From Acetobacteraceae bacterium (lineage in GTDB: Bacteria > Pseudomonadota > Alphaproteobacteria > Acetobacterales > Acetobacteraceae), in contig JASHOF010000107.1 in assembly GCA_030041255.1 (NCBI GenBank), positions 1 to 33,857 of the forward strand: a stretch of DNA of 33,857 nt. The letters are read 5' to 3'. The translations under genes and the position numbers were made by a program. This document shows positions 23,762 through 31,225 of the stretch, piece by piece. How positions within the stretch are numbered: position 1 is the stretch's first letter; each line of letters begins with the position of its first letter. The notes beneath the pieces are model-generated. The model was given only the letters and a program-made list of their open reading frames with translations. It ran no database searches and was not told the origin of the DNA.

Positions 23762-25258
23762 ATGGACGCATCCACATCCGAAGGACGACTGAGCAGCGGC
23801 GCGAAGGCGTTCATCGCCCGCCGCCACAAGTTGCTGATCGACGGACACTGGGTCGATGCCAGCTCCGGCAAGACCTTCGCGGTATTCGATCCGTCGAACG
23901 GCCAGCAGATTGCCCAGGTCGCGGAAGGCGGCCCTGAAGACGTGAATCGCGCGGTCGAGGCCGCTCGCCGCGCGTTCGAGGGCGGCCCGTGGGCGAAGAT
24001 GAAGCCCGTCGAGCGCGGCAAGATGGTGTGGAGACTAGGCGATATCCTGGAGGCGCATGCCGACGAACTCGCCGAACTGGAATCGCTCGACAACGGTAAG
24101 CCGGTTCGCGACGCACGCAGTGTCGATCTGCCGTTCGGCTGCGAACTGCTGCGCTACATGGGCGGCTGGTCCACCAAGATCTGCGGCCAGCAGATCCCGA
24201 TCTCCGCACCCGGCGAGTGGCACGCCTATTCGATCCGCGAACCGGTCGGCGTCGTCGGCCAGATCATCCCGTGGAATTTCCCGCTGCTGATGGCGGTGTG
24301 GAAGATCGCACCGGCGCTGGCCGCGGGCTGCACGATCGTGCTGAAACCGGCGGAACAGACGCCGCTCACCGCGATCCGGCTCGGCGAACTGATCGTCGAA
24401 GCGGGGTTCCCGCCCGGCGTCGTCAACGTCATCACCGGTGACGGCACGGCGGGCGCGGCGCTGGCGGCGCATCCGGACGTGGACAAGGTCGCCTTCACCG
24501 GCTCGACGGAGGTGGGCAGGCTGATCGTGCAGGCGGCCGCCGGCAACCTGAAGAAGGTGTCGCTCGAGCTGGGCGGCAAATCGCCGGCGATCGTGTTCCC
24601 GGATGCCGACCTGAGCGTCGCGATCCCGGGCACGGCATCCGGCATCTTCTTCAATATGGGCCAGTGCTGCACCGCGGGTTCCCGCCTGTTCGTCCACGAG
24701 CGCGTGTTCGACAAGGTGATGACGGGCCTGGCCGGCGAGGCGGCCAAGCTCAAGATCGGCCCGGGCCTCGACCCGGAGACGCGGATCGGGCCGCTGGTGT
24801 CGGACGAGCAGTTCCGGCGCGTAACCGGCTATCTCGAGTCCGGCCGCCAGCAGGGCGCCGAGGTGGTGACCGGCGGCAAGCGCCACGGCAACGCAGGCTA
24901 TTTCGTCGAGCCGACGATCATCACCAAGACGACGCCGGAGATGAAAATCGTGCGCGAGGAGATCTTCGGGCCGGTCGTCTGTGCGATCCGCTACAACGAC
25001 AACGATCTCGACCGTATCGCCAAGGAAGGCAACAACACCGAGTATGGTCTCGCGGCCTCGATCTGGACCCGCGATATCGGCATTGCCCACAAGCTGGCGC
25101 GCAAGCTGAAGGCGGGCTCGGTCTGGATCAATGTCCACAACTTCAATGACGTCGCGCTGCCGTTCGGCGGCTACAAGCAGTCCGGCTGGGGGCGCGAGAT
25201 GGGCTATGAGGCGATCGAGCTCTACACCGAAACCAAGGCGGTGGCGGCCCTTCTCTGA
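23762..25258 (+). CDS. NAD-dependent aldehyde dehydrogenase, phenylacetaldehyde/betaine-aldehyde type
   Basis: A 498-residue ALDH with complete catalytic machinery: IIPWNFPLLMAVWK, VLKPAEQTP with cofactor Lys195, FTGSTEVGR, the base Glu269 in LELGGKSP, and catalytic Cys303 in MGQCCTAGSR. Two adjacent cysteines are common in class 1/2 and phenylacetaldehyde enzymes. A C-terminal NVHNFNDVALPFGGYKQSGWGRE completes the fold. GAGAGGA precedes ATG 23762. The stop overlaps the start of the DUF2325 gene by one base, so the two are translated together. It differs clearly in sequence from the divergent neighbour, so the pair is not a recent duplication. Confidence 0.92.
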   Translation: MDASTSEGRLSSGAKAFIARRHKLLIDGHWVDASSGKTFAVFDPSNGQQIAQVAEGGPEDVNRAVEAARRAFEGGPWAKMKPVERGKMVWRLGDILEAHADELAELESLDNGKPVRDARSVDLPFGCELLRYMGGWSTKICGQQIPISAPGEWHAYSIREPVGVVGQIIPWNFPLLMAVWKIAPALAAGCTIVLKPAEQTPLTAIRLGELIVEAGFPPGVVNVITGDGTAGAALAAHPDVDKVAFTGSTEVGRLIVQAAAGNLKKVSLELGGKSPAIVFPDADLSVAIPGTASGIFFNMGQCCTAGSRLFVHERVFDKVMTGLAGEAAKLKIGPGLDPETRIGPLVSDEQFRRVTGYLESGRQQGAEVVTGGKRHGNAGYFVEPTIITKTTPEMKIVREEIFGPVVCAIRYNDNDLDRIAKEGNNTEYGLAASIWTRDIGIAHKLARKLKAGSVWINVHNFNDVALPFGGYKQSGWGREMGYEAIELYTETKAVAALL

Positions 25259-26508
25259 TGCTCGGCGGCCAGCCCTTCCACGTCTCCAGAGCGGCAGGGC
25301 TGGCCGCCCTCGACGGGCGCTTCATGCCGAACGCGGAGAGCGCTGCCCAACCCGCGTCGCGCCAGCGGCTGAAGCTGTGGCAACTCCCCGACTCCATGCA
25401 CTGCTCCGTCATCGGCACCTGCCTGACCACGGGCGAGCTGCGACAGGCCATGGCACGCGTGCTGCAAGCCGATGTATCGCTCATCAGCGATCACGACCTG
25501 CATGCGAGGGCCGTCGGATTGTGCGGCACGCAAACGGCTGCCAGCAAGGTGCTCAACAAGGCGCTGGATCAGCGGCACGAAGCGGCGATCCGGCAGTTCT
25601 CACGGCTCGAGACCGAAATCGCCGTGATGGGGAAATGGAACGAAGCGCGACGGGCCGGCGATATTCCCGGCGCATACTGGGCAGTCCTGACTCATCCGCG
25701 GGTCGGGTTCGAGGGCTCCCGGCAGGCGTTCGGCGATGTTCACATGCTCTCACACCTCGTCGGCGCAGCGAATCGCGCCGACATCCGGCGCCTGACGGCA
25801 TTGGAGGAGGAGAACGCCGCTCTCCGCTCGAAAGTCGAACGCCAGCAGGCGCGCTTGCAGGAGTTGGTGATTTCACGAGATGCCATGATCAGGCACCTTA
25901 CCGAACTCGCCGCCAGCCAGGTACAGGCCACTGCCCAGCCGGACGATGGCGAAACGCTTTCCGCGCTTCGCCACTTGGTATCTGGCTTGCACGAACGCCT
26001 GTCACAGGAACTCGGCAGGCACCAGCACCTGGAACGACGTGCGGCTGATGCCGCAGAGGTGAGCAGGCGGTGGGAACAGAGGGCCAGGAACGCCGAGGCG
26101 CGCTGCGCGGCGCTGGATCGCGAGATCGCATTGCTGGAGCGTCACGGGGGCACGCCCGATTCAGCGATCACAGCGCTGGATCTGCCGGCGGAACGCATCC
26201 TTTACGTCGGCGGCAGGCCAGGCTGCATCGAACAGATACGAGAGTTGATGGTGGCGGCCGGAGGGGAACTGTTGCGCCATGACGGCGGGCTGCATGATCA
26301 GCCTTCCCTGCTGCCTGGATTGATCAGCCAGGCTGATCGTGTCGCATTTCCGGTGGATTGCGTGAGCCACGATGCTGCGCTGACGGTCAAGCGTGTATGC
26401 CGGCAATTAGGCAAGGTGTGGTTGCCGCTGCGCTCCTCCGGCCTCGCTTCCTTCCTCACCGCCATGGCCGAGCCGGCCGCTGCTCAACGTTCATGCCTGG
26501 AACAATGA
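25258..26508 (+). CDS. DUF2325 protein with N-terminal Cys/His domain and coiled coil
   Basis: A 416-residue cytoplasmic protein of unknown function in three parts. The N-terminal domain (about 36-176) has HCSVIGTC (His48, Cys49, Cys55) and DHDLH (78-82). A long coiled coil follows (about 180-297). The C-terminal DUF2325 domain (about 314-405) begins LYVGGRPGC and includes HDGGLHD, FPVDCVSHDAA (Cys368, His371) and LPLRSSGLASF. The clustered His and Cys residues suggest metal or redox chemistry, which is inference. ATG 25258 overlaps the dehydrogenase stop (TGATG), so coupling is expected; an ATG at 25324 is an alternative. It marks the last core-like gene before the accessory island. Confidence 0.85.
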   Translation: MLGGQPFHVSRAAGLAALDGRFMPNAESAAQPASRQRLKLWQLPDSMHCSVIGTCLTTGELRQAMARVLQADVSLISDHDLHARAVGLCGTQTAASKVLNKALDQRHEAAIRQFSRLETEIAVMGKWNEARRAGDIPGAYWAVLTHPRVGFEGSRQAFGDVHMLSHLVGAANRADIRRLTALEEENAALRSKVERQQARLQELVISRDAMIRHLTELAASQVQATAQPDDGETLSALRHLVSGLHERLSQELGRHQHLERRAADAAEVSRRWEQRARNAEARCAALDREIALLERHGGTPDSAITALDLPAERILYVGGRPGCIEQIRELMVAAGGELLRHDGGLHDQPSLLPGLISQADRVAFPVDCVSHDAALTVKRVCRQLGKVWLPLRSSGLASFLTAMAEPAAAQRSCLEQ

Positions 26509-27000
26509 ACGACTGACCAATCAGCCGGTCATCGATAGGATTCTCTCCACCATCGCAACCGATGGTTGAAGAGCAGTGCGCGGAAGAACTCCGCCATGTC
26601 GGTGCAGTCCTCACCGCCGGACCGCACCGTGCACAACGCGATCGATCAGCGTCTCCAGCAGGCCGCGCCGCCCCGCATGACCCGTCCGCCGGTGCCGCAA
26701 CCCCTCGAAACAGGCCTTGAAGCCCTCCATCGCCGGCCCCTGCGTGACCAACCACAAGGGGTAAAATCGATTCGCCCCGACCCGGGCCAACCTGTCAAGC
26801 CAATTCCAAATGCGATTCCCCTGAGGAGACGAACCTTATTTGTTGCAAAACCCGTAAGAACGCCGTATCATACGGTGCGTGTCCCGGGAGCTGTCGTTTG
26901 CGAATGCGGAATGATCTACGGTGCGGTCATGCGCGCGTGGTTTGTGCACGCTGACTGTAGATTCCGCCGTTTCCTCCCACTCGTTTAGGAGTTGTCCGTC
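26509..27000. other. Gene-poor start of the accessory island
   Basis: A stretch of 492 bp without a gene I can support. GC drops visibly after about 26760. On the minus strand a 39-codon frame (26730-26611, starting MEGFKACFEGLRHRR) is followed in another frame by DMAEFFRALLFNHRLRWWRE. Together they could be the remains of a broken gene, but I cannot name it. The right-hand part holds a promoter candidate and the ribosome site for the next gene. Confidence 0.4.
26843..26871 (+). promoter_or_regulatory. Sigma-70-like promoter
   Basis: TTGCAA (26843-26848) and TATCAT (26866-26871) are separated by exactly 17 bp. The -10 box lies inside the small palindrome CCGTATCATACGG (26863-26875), which could also be an operator. 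It would give a leader of about 120 bases for the gene at 27001. This is the best promoter match in the window and is consistent with DNA acquired from a less GC-rich source. Confidence 0.45.
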
Positions 27001-27366
27001 ATGGCATCAGAGTCCGACCCGCTTCACACCTCTTTGGCAAACGTTGCCGACCTCGCGGAGTTCATGTATCAACTCCATGCACATCTGGGCGACCACGAGC
27101 TGAAGCCGGGCGAGGATCTCAAAGAACGAGCGGTCGCTCTCAAAATCCGGGTTCCGGACTTCCTTGCTGGTAAGCCGCTGATCTATGAGGTTCACGACCA
27201 CAAGGAAGAAGTCCTCGATGGTCGCGCGATTGTGCTTGTGCGCCCGGGCGATTCGAAAAACCCGGTATCGAGAAGAAAGATTATCTGTGGCAGTTGGGGC
27301 CGCTTCACCATCTGCCTGGAGTGTGGCTGGATTTGGTGTCAGATCGTCATCTACGGGCGGTTTTGA
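27001..27366 (+). CDS. Small protein with Cys-rich aromatic C-terminus, function unknown
   Basis: A 121-residue protein not recognised. Residues 1-60 look helical and acidic (ANVADLAEFMYQLHAHLGDH). A beta-like middle follows (KPLIYEVHDHKEEV, RAIVLVRPGD). It ends in a compact Cys/Trp segment with CGSWGRFTICLECGWIWCQ, including a CxxC and a further Cys four residues on. GGAG 9 bases before ATG 27001 is a good ribosome site. Codon third positions are less GC-biased than in the core genes. The frame stays open for 43 codons after the TGA, with four more Cys. It points toward the TIR genes, which lie on the opposite strand. A small zinc-binding protein or a modified peptide precursor are both possible; neither is shown. 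Confidence 0.65.
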   Translation: MASESDPLHTSLANVADLAEFMYQLHAHLGDHELKPGEDLKERAVALKIRVPDFLAGKPLIYEVHDHKEEVLDGRAIVLVRPGDSKNPVSRRKIICGSWGRFTICLECGWIWCQIVIYGRF

Positions 27367-27560
27367 GCCGACTGTGCGCCTCATCGGGAACTTTGCAACG
27401 GAGCCCTCTGGAACGCCATCGGCGATATCGTCGGCTGCTTCACTCCGGGCGAGTGCCGAAACGACATGCGTGACGCTCGATATTTCCAGTCGGGGTGACC
27501 ATGCTGCAGCCTTCGTTTCTGTAGCGGCACAGGTGGCCGGGCGCAGTCGAACCTCGGGGG

Positions 27561-28754
27561 TTAGCGGGCCCGCTCCCAGTCGGCCGCGCCGCGCTCCCAG
27601 GTCATCGTTACGCGATCGGCGCCGTCGAACAGGTAGCGGCCCGATGTCGGACAGCCGCCGCTCGGTGTTCGGTTCCAGTCACCGTTCTCGGCTCTGAAAA
27701 GTCCGTGCTCGCTATGTGATATCCGTAACCGGTAACTTCCGGACGCGGCGATTTCGAAATCGAATGAATAGTCGCTGCAATAATTACGCAACTGCCCGTG
27801 CCAGTGTCCGAAAACGCCGTCAGTCGGCTGGCCATAGAGATTGATCCACCAGAGCTGCGAGCGCAGTGTCATGCTGAGGTCTCCCGGCTTGCCGCCGTCG
27901 ATCGTTCCGTACTGCGTTCGCCATGATGATAATTCGTAGCCAAGAAGTACCGGTTTGCGGGTAAGGGCCGAGGTGAAGGTCAGTTTGCCGCAGACCTCGT
28001 TGGCAGCCCGGCAGGACGCTCCTGTTTCCGACACCGTACCGTAATCTTCGGCGGCGAGGCCGTAGCTGTATTGTCCGTCCGGCGCGACGTCGAACGCAGC
28101 GGCTAATTTCGGACCCGCGAGGGCGGCCTGCAAAAGCTCGCCCACCGTGCTGATATTGCCGCCCTCGTTGATGTCGAGCGTGACCTTCCTGGCGCGCCAC
28201 TTGCCGATGAAGCTCGGCGGCGGGACGGGACGAAGCAGGAGCCAGGCACCGAGCGCGACGAGAACGGCGACAGACGCGGCACCCGCCCGCAATACGCCGC
28301 GGCGGCGATGGAGGGGAAGCGGTGGGGGCGGCGCCGGATGCACCGCTGCACCGCCTTCGAGGATCTGCCTTACCACTCCTGCGAGATACCGCAGATGCCG
28401 CTCCAGCGGCGGCGTGAAGGCGTCGAGCCAATGCGGGGTGCTGAGAAAATATTCGAGCGACTTCGCCGGCAGCACATCCTCGATGCGCAGCGGAATGATC
28501 ACCAGCCCTTTATGGACCGCCCGCTCCACCTCGCGCTTGATCTGCACCGAAGTGTTGGCGTGCGCGGAAAACACCAGCACCATCATCCGCGCCCCCTCGA
28601 TCGCCGTGACGATCGACTCACCCCAGTCAGCCCCGGGGGCAATGTCGCGCGGTGCTATCCAGCAGCGGATGCCGGCCGCCTCCAGCGTCGCAGAGACAGC
28701 ATCGGCCGTCGGCTTGTCCTTCGAGGAATAACCCACAAAGACGTCGTGAGCCAC
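27561..28754 (-). CDS. TIR domain protein with membrane anchor and extracytoplasmic domain (paralogue 1)
   Basis: A 397-residue protein. The TIR domain (about 1-135) opens MAHDVFVGYSSKDKP and contains RCWIAPRDIAPGADWGESIV. Glu75 in QIKREVERA occupies the place of the catalytic glutamate of NAD-cleaving TIRs (SARM1 Glu642), with equal spacing to the following IIP strand. A Pro-rich linker and an RRR cluster (about 141-152) precede one TM (about 153-175), so the TIR should be cytoplasmic and the C-terminal 220 residues outside. That part contains two GxW-type beta-rich units (GKWRARK and GHWHGQL) that look lipocalin-like, and several Cys. It starts with GTG, 21 bp after the stop of the upstream paralogue. 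It lacks a clear own ribosome site, so it is probably in an operon. Confidence 0.85.
   Translation of the reverse strand: MAHDVFVGYSSKDKPTADAVSATLEAAGIRCWIAPRDIAPGADWGESIVTAIEGARMMVLVFSAHANTSVQIKREVERAVHKGLVIIPLRIEDVLPAKSLEYFLSTPHWLDAFTPPLERHLRYLAGVVRQILEGGAAVHPAPPPPLPLHRRRGVLRAGAASVAVLVALGAWLLLRPVPPPSFIGKWRARKVTLDINEGGNISTVGELLQAALAGPKLAAAFDVAPDGQYSYGLAAEDYGTVSETGASCRAANEVCGKLTFTSALTRKPVLLGYELSSWRTQYGTIDGGKPGDLSMTLRSQLWWINLYGQPTDGVFGHWHGQLRNYCSDYSFDFEIAASGSYRLRISHSEHGLFRAENGDWNRTPSGGCPTSGRYLFDGADRVTMTWERGAADWERAR
28194..28754 (-). repeat. Near-identical 561-bp TIR-linker-TM segment, copy 1
   Basis: Covers codons 1-187 of paralogue 1 and matches 29391-29951 almost base for base. The encoded proteins differ at only about five positions up to residue 180. 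Similarity then falls sharply within the GKW motif after the membrane segment. Confidence 0.9.
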
Positions 28755-28775
28755 TGTTGCGTCCCCACGCCCGTT

Positions 28776-29951
28776 CTATTGGACGCGCAGCCAAGTCAAC
28801 GAGTTTCGCTCCGAGGTCACGGTGACGAGGTTCGGACCGCTGAACGCATAGCTGCCCGAGTGCGGAGGGCCCATGCTGGGGTTTTGCGTCCAGGTTCCGT
28901 TCTTGGCTCGAAACAGGCCTTGCTCGTGGCGCAATACCTCGAGGCGATAGGTGCCGCCCGCGGATATGTCGAGAACGGGCGTGTAGCGATCATAGCCGAT
29001 CAGGAAATTCTTGTCGCGCCAGCTTCCGATGATCCCGGCGCTCGGCTTGCCGGCGAAATTCACCTGCCAATCCGGCCCGTCGATCAACAGACCGGCATCG
29101 CCGGATTCTCCGCCCGCCGGATAGACGGCGGCGTTGAAGGGGCCGGGAGGCAGTAAATCGTAGCTGGCCGAGATGGAGCTTCCGGTAATGGCGGAAGTGA
29201 AGGTCAGTCTTCGCGAGGACATCGCCACCTTCCCGTGGTCCTCGGCGGCAAGGTCGTAAGTATATTCACCGAGCTTCGTGACGACGAGGCTCGCGCTGAT
29301 CTTCGGGCCGTGAAAGGCGGCTGCCAGCAGGTCGGCGAGAGGCACGGCTATGACGCCTTGCGGTCCGACGTCGATCGAGACCTTAGTCGCCTGCCACTTG
29401 CCGACGAAGCTCGGCGGCGGGACGGGACGAAGCAGGAGCCAGGCACCGAGCGCGACGAGAACGGCGACAGACGCGGCACCCGCCCGCAATACGCCGCGGC
29501 GGCGATGGAGGGGAAGCGGCGGGGGCGGTGCCGGACGCACCGCTGCACCGCCTTCGAGGATCTGCCTTACCACTCCTGCGAGATACCGCAGATGCCGTTC
29601 CAGCGGCGGCGTGAAGGCGTCGAGCCAATGCGGGGTACTGAGAAAATATTCGAGCGACTTCGCCGGCAACACATCCTCGATGCGCAGCGGAATGATCACC
29701 AGCCCTTTATGGACCGCCCGCTCAACCTCGCGCTTGATCTGCACCGAAGTGTTGGCGTACGCGGAAAACACCAGCACCATCACCCGCGCCTCCTCGATCG
29801 CCGTGACGATCGACTCACCCCAGTCAGCCCCGGGGGCAATGTCGCGCGGTGCTATCCAGCAGCGGATGCCGGCCGCCTCCAGCGTCGCAGAGACAGCATC
29901 GGCCGTCGGCTTGTCCTTCGAGGAATAACTCACAAAGACGTCGTGGGCCAC
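28776..29951 (-). CDS. TIR domain protein with membrane anchor and extracytoplasmic domain (paralogue 2)
   Basis: This 391-residue tandem paralogue of the preceding gene has the same layout: TIR (about 1-135, with the same candidate catalytic Glu75), Pro-rich linker, RRR, one TM (about 153-175), then a beta-rich outer part. The outer domain keeps only scattered identity to its sister: GPK, LAAEDxG, YRLEVLRHEQGLFRAKNGTW, SGSYAF. It also lacks the Cys pair found there. GGAGGAA lies 2 bases from GTG 29951, so this is the first gene of the pair. The hairpin at 29995-30013 and a truncated helix-turn-helix ORF lie just upstream on the same strand. A defence or stress-signalling role is inference from TIR biology. 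Confidence 0.85.
   Translation of the reverse strand: MAHDVFVSYSSKDKPTADAVSATLEAAGIRCWIAPRDIAPGADWGESIVTAIEEARVMVLVFSAYANTSVQIKREVERAVHKGLVIIPLRIEDVLPAKSLEYFLSTPHWLDAFTPPLERHLRYLAGVVRQILEGGAAVRPAPPPPLPLHRRRGVLRAGAASVAVLVALGAWLLLRPVPPPSFVGKWQATKVSIDVGPQGVIAVPLADLLAAAFHGPKISASLVVTKLGEYTYDLAAEDHGKVAMSSRRLTFTSAITGSSISASYDLLPPGPFNAAVYPAGGESGDAGLLIDGPDWQVNFAGKPSAGIIGSWRDKNFLIGYDRYTPVLDISAGGTYRLEVLRHEQGLFRAKNGTWTQNPSMGPPHSGSYAFSGPNLVTVTSERNSLTWLRVQ
29391..29951 (-). repeat. Near-identical 561-bp TIR-linker-TM segment, copy 2
   Basis: This is the partner of 28194-28754. High identity ends at the same codon in both genes. That fits either a recent tandem duplication with exchange of the outer domain, or gene conversion limited to the cytoplasmic half. 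Confidence 0.9.
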
Positions 29952-29994
29952 TCTTCCTCCGTTGCTCGCACTCTTTTGTTCTTAGAGCATGGTG

Positions 29995-30013
29995 CCTCCT
30001 CTTGCTGAGGAGG
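29995..30013. terminator. Strong 7-bp hairpin in the TIR operon leader
   Basis: CCTCCTC (29995-30001), loop TTGCT, GAGGAGG (30007-30013). It lies 44 bp upstream of the first TIR gene and downstream of the helix-turn-helix ORF. It could end transcription from that ORF or act as an attenuator. On the minus strand it is followed within a few bases by mixed A/T sequence rather than a clean T-run. Confidence 0.35.
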
Positions 30014-30014
30014 C

Positions 30015-30122
30015 GGGATTATGCGAGATTGGCAGCGCTGGTCGCATCATCCAAAGCCGACCGATGTCGACGCGCTACGCCATGCTTCGTTCCGGCAACG
30101 ACACACGACTTCGCATAATCCC
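30015..30122. repeat. 108-bp element bounded by perfect 12-bp inverted repeats
   Basis: GGGATTATGCGA (30015-30026) and TCGCATAATCCC (30111-30122) are exact inverted copies. Just outside the right end a related ATGCGGAG-type motif follows at about 30127-30134 (minus strand), giving two ATGCGRAG words about 17 bp apart. Such arrangements resemble ends of recombinase-mobilised elements. No target duplication is evident. The right repeat overlaps the 3' part of the helix-turn-helix ORF and probably cut it short. Confidence 0.5.
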
Positions 30123-30311
30123 ACTCTCCGCATCATCGGTCAGGCGGACGATGCTTTGCTCGCCCGGGCGTACCCGGCCCGATGTCCAGCGCACCGCAAC
30201 GGACTTGTCCACACCGACCGCGTGCGCAAGCTGGACGCGGCTCAAGCTCAGCCGGTCGCACATCAAATTCAACTTTTCAGCGAGCTGCTCGATACTCGGA
30301 GAACGCGGCAT
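30075..30311 (-). CDS. Truncated helix-turn-helix (XRE-like) protein
   Basis: A 78-residue frame whose first 48 residues form a convincing XRE-like DNA-binding domain: helices EQLAEKLNLMCDRL, LSRVQLAHAVG, and the recognition region VDKSVAVRWTSGRVRP. From about residue 56 (ESGIMRSRVSLPERSMA) the sequence corresponds to the inverted-repeat element, so the natural C-terminus is lost. In relatives I know this domain heads a longer protein. It is on the same strand as the TIR genes and 123 bp upstream. AAGGG lies 8 bases before ATG 30311. It could be a remnant or a small repressor. Confidence 0.5.
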   Translation of the reverse strand: MPRSPSIEQLAEKLNLMCDRLSLSRVQLAHAVGVDKSVAVRWTSGRVRPGEQSIVRLTDDAESGIMRSRVSLPERSMA

Positions 30312-30604
30312 GGTTCGGCCCTTTTCCGTATGGACTGTACCATTTGCCGACTGTTACTGCAATTTATCGCGGCTTGACGCCCTGGCTCCAAGCCTCCCCG
30401 CAAGTCCCGTCAGCCATGCCCGGGCAGCTTTGTCGAGGCATCCATGTCGGGAAGACCCGCTTCGGTTGGCTTGGTCGGCCGCACTGAGCGGAGATAGCCG
30501 TCGTGCCTCATCGTGCAACTCTCTGCCCGTTGCTGCGACTTTTTTTTCCTGACGGAGCTCTTAGCGTGTTAACGGTAGCAAATTCCGGCTTCGGGGAGGG
30601 CTGG

Positions 30605-31198
30605 ATGGAGCCACGCCGCTGTGCAGCCGTCGGCGCCGTGCTGGCGATTGTTGCCGGTGGCGCGCTTCTCGCTTGGTCCGCGCGCGCAGAACAGAACGCG
30701 GCGCCCCAGGGCGCAGGCGCCCTGTTCGCCCGCATCGCGACCGTGCTGCGCAGCCCGCGCTGCCTGAACTGCCACACGGTCACGGACTTCCCGCGCCAGG
30801 GCGATGATCGCCACGCCCACATTTATTTCATCACCCGCGGACCCGATGACAGGGGCTTGCCGTGGGCTGGGTGCACCTCCTGCCACGGGGAGGCCAACAA
30901 CAATGCGACCGGCATTCCCGGCCGGCCGGATTGGCACATGGCGCCGCTCAGCATGGGCTGGGAGGGTCTGTCGGACACCCGGCTTTGCCACCGCCTCCTC
31001 GATCCGGCAGACAACGGACACCGCACGCCGGAGCAGATCTACGAGCATATTGCCTTCGACCGGCAGTTCGTTGCCTGGGCATGGTCGCCCGGCCGGAACA
31101 TCCAGGGTGTCCAGCGCACGGTGCCGCCGATTCCGCGCCACGCGTTCAGTCTCCTGGTCAAGGGATGGGTCGCCGCCGGGGCCCCTTGTCCGCCATAG
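30605..31198 (+). CDS. Periplasmic di-haem cytochrome c
   Basis: A 197-residue protein with a signal peptide or uncleaved anchor (about 5-28, ending SARAEQ) and two haem-binding sites, CLNCH (53-57) and CTSCH (90-94). Possible distal ligands are His70/His72 and Met112. The domain otherwise lacks the NLTP-type blocks of dehydrogenase cytochromes, so it belongs to a different cytochrome group. GGGAGG 4-5 bases before ATG 30605 supports the start; the frame is open further upstream without a ribosome site. It lies 27 bp before the quinoprotein gene, so it is likely the electron acceptor of that enzyme. The 293 bp upstream show only an eight-T run near 30540 and no gene. Confidence 0.8.
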   Translation: MEPRRCAAVGAVLAIVAGGALLAWSARAEQNAAPQGAGALFARIATVLRSPRCLNCHTVTDFPRQGDDRHAHIYFITRGPDDRGLPWAGCTSCHGEANNNATGIPGRPDWHMAPLSMGWEGLSDTRLCHRLLDPADNGHRTPEQIYEHIAFDRQFVAWAWSPGRNIQGVQRTVPPIPRHAFSLLVKGWVAAGAPCPP

Positions 31199-31225
31199 CC
31201 GCTTCGCGCAACCGAGGAGGAAACC

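Noticed and set aside
26611-26730. Minus-strand 39-codon frame starting MEGFKACFEGLRHRR, perhaps a transposase or other gene remnant
   Set aside because: Too short and unrecognised; a second protein-like piece follows only in another frame. Mentioned under the gap description instead of as a gene.
27007-27384. Minus-strand 125-codon frame opposite the small Cys-rich protein
   Set aside because: The plus-strand gene has a good ribosome site, a promoter candidate and better codon pattern; the minus frame lacks these.
27561-29951. Thoeris defence system
   Set aside because: Thoeris needs a ThsA-type effector beside the TIR gene. None is present, and the TIRs here carry membrane and outer domains.
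30021-30377. Plus-strand 118-codon frame through the inverted-repeat element
   Set aside because: It spans both inverted repeats and the antisense of the helix-turn-helix domain, with no ribosome site and no family features.
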